The notes under the pieces were generated by a model. It did not search any database. It was not told the origin of the DNA and saw only the letters and a program-made list of their open reading frames with translations. A stretch of DNA of 64,000 nucleotides from CAZUDI01 sp964618975 (GTDB taxonomy: Bacteria > Desulfobacterota > Desulfomonilia > UBA1062): the NCBI GenBank assembly GCA_964618975.1, contig CAZUDI010000012.1, forward strand, positions 1-64,000. The letters are read 5' to 3'. Made by a program: the position numbers and the translations under genes. Shown piece after piece: positions 27,671 to 35,605 of this stretch (the first letter of the stretch is position 1; each line of letters opens with the position of its first letter).

Positions 27671-27685
27671 GCAAAACCAATGCCA
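27671..27685 (-). promoter_or_regulatory. sigma-54-like promoter of the hydrogenase operon
   Basis: On the minus strand TGGCATTGGTTTTGC has the invariant GG-N10-GC spacing and matches TGGCA...TTGC of the -24/-12 consensus. It lies about 79 bp upstream of the flavoprotein start in an AT-rich region. No enhancer-binding protein gene is in the window. Confidence 0.5.
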
Positions 27686-27836
27686 TTAATTAATAACAGA
27701 TTAAAATTATATAGATAGATTTTGAGGGGGTCAGCAGGTGCGAGGGCAAGGGGCAAGCTGCCCCGTTTGAGGGGGGCTATATTCCCCCGCCCGGCGCCCT
27801 TCAGGGGCACCGGGCGGCTAAAACGGGCGTGCAATT

Positions 27837-27914
27837 ATGGGCATGAACCCCATGGCAAGCCCTGAATCCCCTCAACGCTGCCAGCGGTCAGGGGATTCGA
27901 CCCCTAGCGATTAA
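27837..27914 (-). repeat. dispersed palindromic repeat copy, reverse orientation
   Basis: On the minus strand it reads TTAATCGCTAGGGGTCGAAT, CCCCTGACCGCTGGCAGCG, CAGGGCTTGCCATGGGG and TTCATGCCCAT, a close match to the family, just beyond the 3' end of the acetoacetate-decarboxylase-like gene. Confidence 0.72.
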
Positions 27915-27930
27915 GGCCCGGTTTCGGGGT

Positions 27931-28836
27931 TCACCCCCCGGCCAGACCTTGGAGCCAGGCGGGTGGCAGGGGATCCCTGAGGTCGAAGCAGGCGTTCATG
28001 TGCTCGGCATAGCGCAGCTGGAAGGGGACCGCCTCGATCTCGAGGTCCCTCAGATGGGCCACGTCGGGGGAGGTCCCGATCTCCAGATAGGGCCGCTCGG
28101 CGCTCTCCCCGGAACTAAACAGCACCCGGGGATTCACGCTGACGCGGAAGTCGGCCGTAAAGCAGGTGCGGCTGCGGATGACGCGGCCCGCATGCCGGCT
28201 GTAGAGAAAGGAGCTTTCGTCGAAGTGCTGCCGGCGTCCCTTAAGGGGAACACGCACCTTCAGGTAGGTGGAGCGCTGCTCGTCGAGGACCTCGCTGATA
28301 CAGTCCGTGTCATCGAGCGTGACCTGGATGGGGCGCGTGGTCTTGGGCAGCCCCCAGATGACATTGCCCCGCAGGCGGTTTTCCTCCGAGGTCACGGGCA
28401 TGTCGGCGATGAAGTAGCCCAGGCGGTCGAACATCCCCGGCATCACCAGGGGCAGAAGCGGCGGGTTGAGCCGCGCCTTGACCATGACGGGGATGGCCAC
28501 GGCGATCTCGTTGTAGGGTCGTACGTGCATCACCCGCTTGTACTGGTAGCATGAAAAGGCCACCAGCGCGCGTGAGCCGGGCATCCTCACCGGAGAGGCC
28601 TGCGGGCTCAGACGCTCGGCCACCAAGGCCTGCGCCCTGGCATAGGGGCACGGAAATATGGCCATGGCGCAGGTAACATCACCGTAGAAGGTGGGGAAGA
28701 GGTAGTCCTTTTTTACCCCTGGCGTGAGCTCGATGGGCTGCGCCGCCCGGCGCAGATCGAAACGGCGGAAGAAATCCTGTGTGAATGCCTGCTCGTTGTC
28801 GAGCATTTTGTCCGGAATGTCCCAGGTCGGTTCCAT
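27931..28836 (-). CDS. acetoacetate decarboxylase-like protein
   Basis: This 301-residue member of the acetoacetate decarboxylase superfamily has the characteristic RPYNEIAVAIPVMVKARL stretch (from 106) and GNVIWGLPKTTRPI, with Lys165 in the position expected for the Schiff-base lysine. Classical enzymes convert acetoacetate to acetone and CO2, but superfamily members also act as aldolase-dehydratases or unknowns, and this one is longer than the classical type (about 245). A TetR operator palindrome lies upstream of its start and a TetR gene is next door, so substrate-induced expression is likely. Confidence 0.72.
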   Translation of the reverse strand: MEPTWDIPDKMLDNEQAFTQDFFRRFDLRRAAQPIELTPGVKKDYLFPTFYGDVTCAMAIFPCPYARAQALVAERLSPQASPVRMPGSRALVAFSCYQYKRVMHVRPYNEIAVAIPVMVKARLNPPLLPLVMPGMFDRLGYFIADMPVTSEENRLRGNVIWGLPKTTRPIQVTLDDTDCISEVLDEQRSTYLKVRVPLKGRRQHFDESSFLYSRHAGRVIRSRTCFTADFRVSVNPRVLFSSGESAERPYLEIGTSPDVAHLRDLEIEAVPFQLRYAEHMNACFDLRDPLPPAWLQGLAGG

Positions 28837-28989
28837 ATGCCCTCCTTGCTTGCAGAAAGCCTCTCGTCGATGGCGATCGCAGTGCGCTGCGGCCTTGCCC
28901 CTGGGGGTCGCATCCCCCGTTTGTCCTCCAAGAAGGGACCGGGGCGTACCCCGGGGTTTCCCGCCTCTAGGGGGTAAGAGCGACTATAA

Positions 28990-29002
28990 TGACCGACGGT
29001 CA
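28990..29002. promoter_or_regulatory. TetR-type operator palindrome
   Basis: TGACCGACGGTCA is a perfect odd palindrome extended by AT-rich arms (ATAA/ATAAT). It lies between the decarboxylase-like gene and the TetR gene, 154 bp upstream of the former. It is the obvious binding site for the neighbouring regulator. Confidence 0.6.
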
Positions 29003-29131
29003 TAATTGCAAGAAAATTCTCGCGCCCGCTGTCTGCCCCGGTCTTGCGTGCGGCGGGAGGCCCCGGATGGGCGGCCCTTGTGCCACGGTTTTGGGGCTGT
29101 CCCTTTGGGGGGCCGCGAAGGGGGCCTGGCT

Positions 29132-29707
29132 TCAGGTGCAACTGAAGAAGCGTTTGAGCAGGTCGCCGAGCATCTCTTCGGCCTCGCCCGGCCGGTGGAG
29201 TTCCTGCGTGATGATGGCCTTGTGGCAGACGTCGAGGATGGTGCCGAGCACCACCCGGGTATAGATGCCCCAGTCGGTGATGGCGTATTCGTCCACGGGG
29301 TTGAGGAAGCGCCGTACGATGACGGAGAAGGCCTCGAGCGTCTGGCCGGTGGAGGGGTGGAGGCGCTCGGAGGCGATGTTGGCACGCAGCTCGGCCAGGT
29401 ACATGCGGTTGCCCTCAAAGAAGGCGAGGATGGCCCCGGTCAGTTCGCGAATCTGGATGATTTCCCGGTGGGGCGCGATTACCTCGATCAGGAAGCGCTG
29501 TGTGGAGTGGCTGATGACGGAATCGATCAGGTCTTCCTTGTTTCTGAAATACAGGTAGAAGGTGCCCTTGGCGATGCCGGCGCGGCGCACGATGTCGTTG
29601 ATCGAGGTCGCCGGGATGCCCTTGTGCTCGAAGAGCACGGCGGCATGCTGGGCGATGAATTCCCGGCTGATGTGTTTCGGGCGCTGCTCCTTTATGTTCG
29701 TGGCCAT
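29132..29707 (-). CDS. TetR-family transcriptional regulator
   Basis: This 191-residue repressor has an N-terminal TetR HTH: SINDIVRRAGIAKGTFYLYF at about 35-54, followed by RNKEDLIDSVI. The C-terminal ligand domain is not assignable. It is transcribed towards the acetoacetate-decarboxylase-like gene with the palindrome TGACCGACGGTCA between them, so it probably represses that gene and responds to an acyl-CoA or keto acid. The start follows GGGGAGAACACATGGCC. Confidence 0.9.
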   Translation of the reverse strand: MATNIKEQRPKHISREFIAQHAAVLFEHKGIPATSINDIVRRAGIAKGTFYLYFRNKEDLIDSVISHSTQRFLIEVIAPHREIIQIRELTGAILAFFEGNRMYLAELRANIASERLHPSTGQTLEAFSVIVRRFLNPVDEYAITDWGIYTRVVLGTILDVCHKAIITQELHRPGEAEEMLGDLLKRFFSCT

Positions 29708-29805
29708 GTGTTCTCCCCGTCAGCCGTTCAGCCTAGCGTATTTTGGGCGCGCTGTCGATGGCCTTGCACTCGGGCTGCGCGGGCCGAGGGCGTGCGGGCC
29801 CGGCC

Positions 29806-30393
29806 TCAGGTGCCGAAGATACTCCGCAGGGCGGATATGAACATCTCGACCGCCACCGTGGTGAGCAGCATGCCCATGAGCCGCTCCATGGCGAGGAGCA
29901 CCCGCTGGCCGAAGAGCTTGAGCAGGGAACTGGAAAGCAGGAGCAGCGCTCCGGTCATAAGCCAGGCCAGCACGAGCGCCAGCAGCCACGCGGCCCAGCG
30001 CGAAGGCTCGCGCGCCATGAGCAGCAGCACGGTGGCCATGGCCGAAGGGCCGGCAATGGAGGGGATTGCCAGCGGCACGACGAAGGGTTCCCCGTCGCTG
30101 GTGTCGTGGAAGATTTCCTCTGCACCCGAAAAGATCATGCGGATGGCGATGAGGAAGAGGATGATGCCGCCGGCAATGCTCAGCGAAGGTTCGGAGATGT
30201 GCAGCAGCACGAGCAGGTAGCGCCCGCCGAACAGGAAGACCACCAGCACCCCCAGGGCGATCAGGAGTTCGCGCAGGAGGATATGGCGCCGGCGCCCGGG
30301 TTCGATCTTCTTGAGGACGCACAGAAAGAAGGGGATGTTACCCAGCGGGTCGAGCACCAGAAACAGCAGAAAGGTGGCGGAAAGGATCGACAT
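29806..30393 (-). CDS. MarC-family integral membrane protein
   Basis: This 195-residue inner-membrane protein of the MarC/YhgN family has six predicted spans. Typical segments are LFLVLDPLGNIPFF near the N-terminus and VPLAIPSIAGPSAMATVLLL in the second half. The family's function is unresolved; the original link to multiple antibiotic resistance was not upheld. The start at 30393 follows GAGGAGGAGCG. It is a separate unit, 98 bp upstream of the TetR gene. Confidence 0.88.
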   Translation of the reverse strand: MSILSATFLLFLVLDPLGNIPFFLCVLKKIEPGRRRHILLRELLIALGVLVVFLFGGRYLLVLLHISEPSLSIAGGIILFLIAIRMIFSGAEEIFHDTSDGEPFVVPLAIPSIAGPSAMATVLLLMAREPSRWAAWLLALVLAWLMTGALLLLSSSLLKLFGQRVLLAMERLMGMLLTTVAVEMFISALRSIFGT

Positions 30394-30520
30394 CGCTCCT
30401 CCTCGTCCGGATGAGTGCAACTTTGGTGCGCTATCTTACACGGATTCGGGTTCATGGGACAACCACCAAAGCAAGGGAGGGCAGGCCCGGCCCTTTGCGC
30501 CAGTCGCACGGTGGTAACCC

Positions 30521-31792
30521 TCAGAACAGGGGGATCCCATTGCGGCGAGCGACCCGCTGCCAGTGATAGCGGGTGAGTGCCCCGGCTGTGGGCCGCAGAT
30601 CCCGGCAGCGCGCCAGGATCCCCTGTTCGAAGGCGTGCGCGGCCCCGAAGGCCTGCTGCGAGAGCGTCACGAGCGCAGGGTCCTGCGTTTCCCAGTCGTA
30701 GAAGGACACCGGCAGGCAGAAGCGCTCCTCGCGTTCACGAATGGCGGGTGCGATGTCGCCGATGAGGGCCTCGTATCGCAGCTCGGTGTTAAGGTGATAG
30801 GCCGCATGGCGCCACCAGAGGGAATCGGCGCGGTATGCGGCCCCGCCGGTGCTGCTGCCCGCTGGCAGGGCCTTAGGCAGCAGCGGCTTGAAGGCGCTCA
30901 GGCAGGGACCGCTGCCCCCGGTGACGAAAATCCGCAGGCCGCCCGCGTCCTCGAGGGCCACCACCAGCGAGGCGGTGGTCTGGCTGCGCCGGATGATGGG
31001 GTCCGCAAAGTGCATGCACACGTCGCGGTTGAAGCCCCGGCCCGGCTGGGCCGCATGGTGGGAACGCAGCAGGGCGAAGGCCTGTGCAAGGTCCATACGA
31101 CCCTTGAGCCCGGCCAGCATCCCCCGGGTGTGCCCGCTGCGGAAGCCGCCCCCGGCGAAATACGACATCAGGGGGTCGCGCAGGCGGCGCATGTCCGTGC
31201 CGGGGGCCAGGGAGGCCTGGTCCCAGTCGTCTCCCAGGGAGGGGGTGTTCGAGATGGCGGCGTAATCTTCGAACGACCGGCAGGCGTAGTCGCGGCCCAC
31301 GGTCTCGAGCACGATGACCTCGCGGCGGTCCATGATCAGAAAGGCGTTCATATAGGCCAGGCGTTTGTCGCGGTAGCCGCAGGCGCCGCCCTGGCCGTAT
31401 TGTTGCAGCAGGGAGGTGATGACGTCCACGGCCTCCGCGGCCGTCGCCGCGCGCTCCAGGGCCAGGCGCAGGAGGTCCATGCCGATGAGCCCCGGGGACT
31501 TTTCGGGCTTCTGGCGGGTGAAGAGGGCCTCGTTGCCGATGATGAGTCCCTTCTTGTTGACCCCCATCTCGGCCCCCCACATCCAGAAGGGCCGGCTCAG
31601 TAAGCACGCATTCGTGCTGCGAGCCTGGGGGATGGTGATGTAGGTGCACGCGAGCATGTCGCCCGGCGGGTGTATGGCCCGCGGCACGGTGGTGATCAGC
31701 TGGGCCTCGTCCGGTTCCCGATCCGAGTTCTTACCGAAGATGGCCTGCCCATTCCCGCACCAGGACGCCTGTGCGCCAAAGGTATCACACAT
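30521..31792 (-). CDS. C69-family (secernin-like) peptidase
   Basis: This 423-residue N-terminal-nucleophile hydrolase begins MCDTFGAQ, and Cys2 would become the catalytic N-terminal residue after Met removal. I chose this start at 31792 because AGGAGGTGCTGC precedes it and the longer frame would bury the nucleophile. Secernin/C69 motifs visible are IFGKNSDREPDEAQ and EMGVNKKGLIIGNEALF. Members are dipeptidases or related amide hydrolases, and the substrate here is unknown. It has no signal peptide. Confidence 0.85.
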   Translation of the reverse strand: MCDTFGAQASWCGNGQAIFGKNSDREPDEAQLITTVPRAIHPPGDMLACTYITIPQARSTNACLLSRPFWMWGAEMGVNKKGLIIGNEALFTRQKPEKSPGLIGMDLLRLALERAATAAEAVDVITSLLQQYGQGGACGYRDKRLAYMNAFLIMDRREVIVLETVGRDYACRSFEDYAAISNTPSLGDDWDQASLAPGTDMRRLRDPLMSYFAGGGFRSGHTRGMLAGLKGRMDLAQAFALLRSHHAAQPGRGFNRDVCMHFADPIIRRSQTTASLVVALEDAGGLRIFVTGGSGPCLSAFKPLLPKALPAGSSTGGAAYRADSLWWRHAAYHLNTELRYEALIGDIAPAIREREERFCLPVSFYDWETQDPALVTLSQQAFGAAHAFEQGILARCRDLRPTAGALTRYHWQRVARRNGIPLF

Positions 31793-31855
31793 GCAGCACC
31801 TCCTCGCTCCCTTTGAACTACACGCTAACCATCCGGGAATCAAGAGAGTGCATTG

Positions 31856-31930
31856 CATGGGTTGCAGTTACAGATACTGGCGGCGTTAAGGCCCGGGGCT
31901 TGCCCTGGGGTTTGTCCGCAGGATTTGCAT
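31856..31930 (+). repeat. dispersed palindromic repeat copy
   Basis: ATGGGTTGCAG, TACTGGCGGCGTTAAGG, CCCGGGGCTTGCCCTGGGG and a degenerate right end, between the divergent C69 peptidase gene and the gene at 31997. Confidence 0.6.
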
Positions 31931-31996
31931 CCCCGCGCGAAAATTGATAGTGGTTGTCGTCGGAAGGATGCAGTGACCCTGTTAAAGGAGATAGAG

Positions 31997-32449
31997 ATGC
32001 GCACACCGGATAGCATGCCCACCCCGCAAGAACTGCTCCAGGCGGAGCATTTGCTGATCAGGGAGGTCCATTCGCGACTGGCCAGGCGGTATTTATCCCG
32101 CTACCCGGCCCCGGAGGCCGATACCCTGGCACGCTCCATTACCGGCATCCTCTTTGCCGGCGGGCCTCTGTCTGAACAAGGACAGCATCTCCTTGGGGTA
32201 CAAGATCATCCCGTCACCCGTGAACTGGCCCTGCTGCAGGAGGATGAAGAAATCAGGCGGGCGGCGAGTGATACCGCCGTACTGAAGGCCGTCTTCCTGA
32301 GCCGCCGCGCCGGATGCAGGGGTGCGCAAGCAAGCACGGCGGCCGTTGATCTGCTCAGGCAACTCGGCCTGTTCCGGGAGGGGTTCAGACCTCCCACCCC
32401 GCGCTCTTATGTCCGTATGGCACAGGCTTTCTCCGAGGCTGCCGATTGA
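31997..32449 (+). CDS. hypothetical protein
   Basis: This 150-residue soluble, helical protein begins MRTPDSMPTPQELLQAEHLL. The start at 31997 is supported by AAAGGAGATAGAG; the upstream continuation of the frame is repeat sequence. It has no recognised domain, membrane segment or signal. A GCRGAQAS stretch and a LLRQLGLF helix lie towards the C-terminus. It stands alone between the C69 peptidase (divergent) and the SRAP gene (same strand). Confidence 0.55.
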   Translation: MRTPDSMPTPQELLQAEHLLIREVHSRLARRYLSRYPAPEADTLARSITGILFAGGPLSEQGQHLLGVQDHPVTRELALLQEDEEIRRAASDTAVLKAVFLSRRAGCRGAQASTAAVDLLRQLGLFREGFRPPTPRSYVRMAQAFSEAAD

Positions 32450-32592
32450 CCGCCGTCCAACAGATGTATCCCGGAGAATGTCCGTCGTGTGAGATCAACC
32501 AGGGCAGCGGCGTATAATGGCGCGCATGACCGGGGAGGGACGCGTGTGAATCAGGGATTGCACTTTTCTGCGGGGTGCGTCAGACTGTGGCC

Positions 32593-33288
32593 ATGTGCGG
32601 CCGATTCTGTCTGACGACCCCGCCTAAGGTATTGCAGCGGCTCCTGCCCGAGCTTATGATCGATGCCGCAGCGAATGAGGGCTTTGTGCCGCGCTATAAC
32701 ATCGCCCCGCTGCAGCCCATCCTGGCGGTCCTCAACACGCCCGTGCCACGGTTGAGCGTTCTGAGGTGGGGGCTGATCCCCGCCTGGGCCCGGGACGCCT
32801 CCCTGGCATCTCGCATGATCAATGCCCGCGCCGAGACGCTGGCCGACCGGCCCGCCTTCAGGGCGGCCTACCGCAAAAGGCGCTGTCTGATCTTCGCCGA
32901 CGGTTTTTACGAGTGGAAGAAAGGCGCCCGGAAGGCCCGCGAGCCCTTCTACTTTTTCCGGCAGGATCGTCTGCCCCTGGCCCTGGCCGGTCTGTGGGAG
33001 CAGTGGAGTCCCGGACAGGGGCAGGGGCCTGAGCTGACAGCGACCATCATTACTACGGTTGCCAATGCCTTGGTAGCGCCGGTGCACGCGCGCATGCCGG
33101 TCATCCTGCCTGAGGAGGCCTGGGAGAGGTGGCTCGCGCCGGATACGGCCGCAGAGGCCGACTGTCTGGCGCCGTATCCCGCCTCCGGCATGGGGAAGCA
33201 TGCGGTCTCTTCGCTGGTCAACAATATCCGTAACGATCTCCCGGGGTGCATTCAACCCGCAACGCCGGAGAGTCCGGGGCTGTTCTGA
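32593..33288 (+). CDS. SRAP-family abasic-site processing protein (YedK/HMCES)
   Basis: This 231-residue protein forms a covalent thiazolidine link with abasic sites in single-stranded DNA. Catalytic residues are all visible: Cys2 in MCGRF, Asn77 in MINARAET, Glu107 in DGFYEWKK and His165 in PVHARMPVIL. The start at 32593 is fixed by the need for Cys2 at the N-terminus. The length is normal. It is a single gene with no SOS box that I can identify. Confidence 0.93.
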   Translation: MCGRFCLTTPPKVLQRLLPELMIDAAANEGFVPRYNIAPLQPILAVLNTPVPRLSVLRWGLIPAWARDASLASRMINARAETLADRPAFRAAYRKRRCLIFADGFYEWKKGARKAREPFYFFRQDRLPLALAGLWEQWSPGQGQGPELTATIITTVANALVAPVHARMPVILPEEAWERWLAPDTAAEADCLAPYPASGMGKHAVSSLVNNIRNDLPGCIQPATPESPGLF

Positions 33289-33482
33289 GCCCTGTTCCTG
33301 GCGCGCGGGGGATTTGCAGCGCTGCGAAACCTTTGGGCGAAGCGCGAAAGCGAGGATGCAAGCCCTCAGGAGGACGGGTGCTGAAGTCCTGATTGGCGGG
33401 GATGCCAGGGTTGCCAAGGGCCTATGTCCCTATTTTCAAGATAACCTGCTGTAATTAAAAGACATATAAACCACCGGCACCA

Positions 33483-33498
33483 TGGCACGCATGTTGCT
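33483..33498 (+). promoter_or_regulatory. sigma-54 (-24/-12) promoter, consensus match
   Basis: TGGCACGCATGTTGCT matches the consensus TGGCACR-N4-TTGCW at every defined position, with GG-N10-GC spacing. It lies 57 bp upstream of the SCP2 start and would drive the co-directional run from 33555 towards 42663. The remainder of the 33289-33554 gap shows nothing else. Confidence 0.75.
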
Positions 33499-33554
33499 CT
33501 ATGGGATGTGGTTTGACATGGATGGCCTTTTTCACATGTATGAAGGGAGGTAGT

Positions 33555-33938
33555 ATGCCGGTATTCAAGGATACGGAGTTCCTGTACGAGTCGCTGGGGG
33601 GGTTCTGGAAGGCACTGGATGGTATGGACGAGTTCAGCAGTGCCACCAAGAAGGCCAATCTGGTAATCAAGTTCGATATCACAGAACCCAATGCCGTCAT
33701 CTGGATTACGCCTGAGGGCGTGGAGTTGGGTGAGAAGAAGATGAAACCCGATATCGTCATGTCCCTGACCGGGGATACCTGCCACGCCTTCTGGATGAAG
33801 GAGCTCTCGCTGCCGGTAGCCCTTGCCAAGCGCAGGATCAAGGCCAAGGGCAACATCTCCAAGGTACTGAAGCTTCTGCCGGTGGTGAAGCCGGCTTTCG
33901 ACATGTATCCGTCCTACATCGCGAAATACAACATCTGA
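33555..33938 (+). CDS. SCP2 sterol-carrier-domain protein
   Basis: This 127-residue single-domain protein of the SCP2 lipid-binding fold has conserved strands such as NLVIKFDITEPNAVIWIT, PDIVMSLTGDTCHAFWMKE and RRIKAKGNISKVLKLLP. SCP2 domains hold hydrophobic acyl-CoA or sterol-like ligands. The start at 33555 follows GAAGGGAGG. It is the first gene after the sigma-54 promoter, 40 bp before the acyl-CoA ligase, implying a carrier role for a poorly soluble substrate or its CoA ester. Confidence 0.85.
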   Translation: MPVFKDTEFLYESLGGFWKALDGMDEFSSATKKANLVIKFDITEPNAVIWITPEGVELGEKKMKPDIVMSLTGDTCHAFWMKELSLPVALAKRRIKAKGNISKVLKLLPVVKPAFDMYPSYIAKYNI

Positions 33939-33978
33939 AACGCGCAGTCCCCATTATTACAGCAAGAGGGAGGTTATT

Positions 33979-35586
33979 ATGCAGGGTGAATTTGTGCCTG
34001 GAATGTTTGCCTTCGAGATCGAGGCCCAATGTGAGAAGCAGCCGAATTTCAATGTGGTTACGTTCGATAATGGTGATTTGCCCGACGAACGGGTCTCCTA
34101 TGCTGAGTTGTTTTCCGGCGGATGCGCCCTGGCATGGATGCTGAAAAAGGCCGGCCTTGGGCGCGGCGACCGCTTCAGTCTGGTCATGCGCAACCACCCG
34201 GAGTTCCTGTACGCCATGCTGGCCGCGTCCCTGACCGGTACCGTGCTCGTGCCCATCGACCCGCGCTCCAAGGGCAGCAAGCTGACCTATCAGATCAAGG
34301 ATTCGGGCTCCAAGGGGATCATCGTCAGCAACGAGTTCGTGCCCCAGGCCGAGGAGGCCGTGCGCGAACTCGGCGGGGTGAAGATCCTGGGTGTGGCCCA
34401 CAAGGAGGGGCTCCCGGGCGATTACCGCTCGCGCTATCCCGATCTGCAGGAAAGCATCTCCAGCGCCCCCGGGGGGGCCCCCGACGGCCGCAATCTGGAT
34501 CCCAAGTCGCCCTTCGAGATCATCTATACCTCGGGCACCACCGGCGACCCCAAGGGGGTGGTGGTGAAGGCCGATCGCATGCCCATGTTCAAGCTGCTGG
34601 CCCAGCTCGTCTGGCAGTACCAGGCCGATGACATCCTCTACACCGGGCTCTCGCTGACCCATGGCAACGCCCAGGCCGTCACCCTGGGGCCTTCCGTCAT
34701 GCTGGGCATCCCCTCGGTGATCAGCCGCAAGTTCACCAAGAGCGGGCTGTGGGACGTGTGTCGCCGGCACGGGGCTACCACCTTCTCCCTGCTGGGCGGC
34801 ATGATGATGGGGCTCTACAGCGAGCCGGTGCGGGAAGATGACGGCGTAAACCCGGTGCGCAAGGTGATCAGCGCCGGCACGCCGATTCCCATCTGGCAGG
34901 CCTTCGAGGAGCGCTTCGGGGTCAGGATCCATGAATGGTACGGAGCCGTGGAGGGCGGATTCGCCCACAACCCCCCCGGGGAGGGTCCCCTGGGCTCCTT
35001 CGGCAAGCCCATCGAGGGCGTGATGGAGATGCGTGTGGTGCATGAGGATGACAGCGAATGCGCCCCGCACGAGATCGGGGAGCTCATCTCGCGCCGCGTG
35101 GGAGTCAGGGAGGAGGTGGAGTATCTGGGCCGTAAGGGTGCCTCCCAGGAGAAGACGCGCGGCGGCTGGCTGCGCTCGGGTGACATGTGTCACCGGGATG
35201 AGAACGGCTGGTTCTTTTTCGATTTCCGCAAGGGCGGCGGTCTCCGCCGGCAGGGCGATTTCATCCAGCCCGAGTACGTGGAAAAGGCCCTGGCCGATTT
35301 GTCCGAGGTGAGCGATGTGTGCGTCTACGGCATCCCGGCCTCCTCGGGCGCCCCGGGTGAGAGCGATATCGTGGCCGCCATCGTCCCGGTCAATGGGGGG
35401 GGCATCGATGTACGCCCGTTGTTCAAGGCGCTCGGGAAAAGCCTGGACAACAATTCGATCCCCTCCTATCTGCAGGTCGTCCCCGAGATACCCAAGAGCG
35501 CCTCCGAGAAGAACCTCGACCGTCTGCTGCGGGACGAGTTCAGTCCGGAGGCCCCCAATGTATTCGCATACGATGCGTACCGCTGA
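33979..35586 (+). CDS. AMP-forming acyl-CoA ligase
   Basis: This 535-residue enzyme activates a carboxylic acid to its CoA thioester using ATP. The P-loop motif YTSGTTGDPKGVVVK begins at 183, YGAVEGG follows the linker, and the C-terminal lysine motif reads PKSASEKNLDRLL. The architecture resembles crotonobetaine/carnitine and cyclic-acid CoA ligases more than long-chain fatty-acid ligases. The start follows GGGAGGTTATT. Being the second gene of the cluster, it is the probable entry enzyme for the pathway's acid substrate, which cannot be named from sequence. Confidence 0.9.
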   Translation: MQGEFVPGMFAFEIEAQCEKQPNFNVVTFDNGDLPDERVSYAELFSGGCALAWMLKKAGLGRGDRFSLVMRNHPEFLYAMLAASLTGTVLVPIDPRSKGSKLTYQIKDSGSKGIIVSNEFVPQAEEAVRELGGVKILGVAHKEGLPGDYRSRYPDLQESISSAPGGAPDGRNLDPKSPFEIIYTSGTTGDPKGVVVKADRMPMFKLLAQLVWQYQADDILYTGLSLTHGNAQAVTLGPSVMLGIPSVISRKFTKSGLWDVCRRHGATTFSLLGGMMMGLYSEPVREDDGVNPVRKVISAGTPIPIWQAFEERFGVRIHEWYGAVEGGFAHNPPGEGPLGSFGKPIEGVMEMRVVHEDDSECAPHEIGELISRRVGVREEVEYLGRKGASQEKTRGGWLRSGDMCHRDENGWFFFDFRKGGGLRRQGDFIQPEYVEKALADLSEVSDVCVYGIPASSGAPGESDIVAAIVPVNGGGIDVRPLFKALGKSLDNNSIPSYLQVVPEIPKSASEKNLDRLLRDEFSPEAPNVFAYDAYR

Positions 35587-35605
35587 TCAATGAGAGGAGG
35601 ATTGA

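Noticed and set aside
29720..30322. Minus-strand open frame rich in Arg and Pro over the MarC gene
   Set aside because: It overlaps marC in another frame; only the MarC frame shows membrane segments and family motifs.
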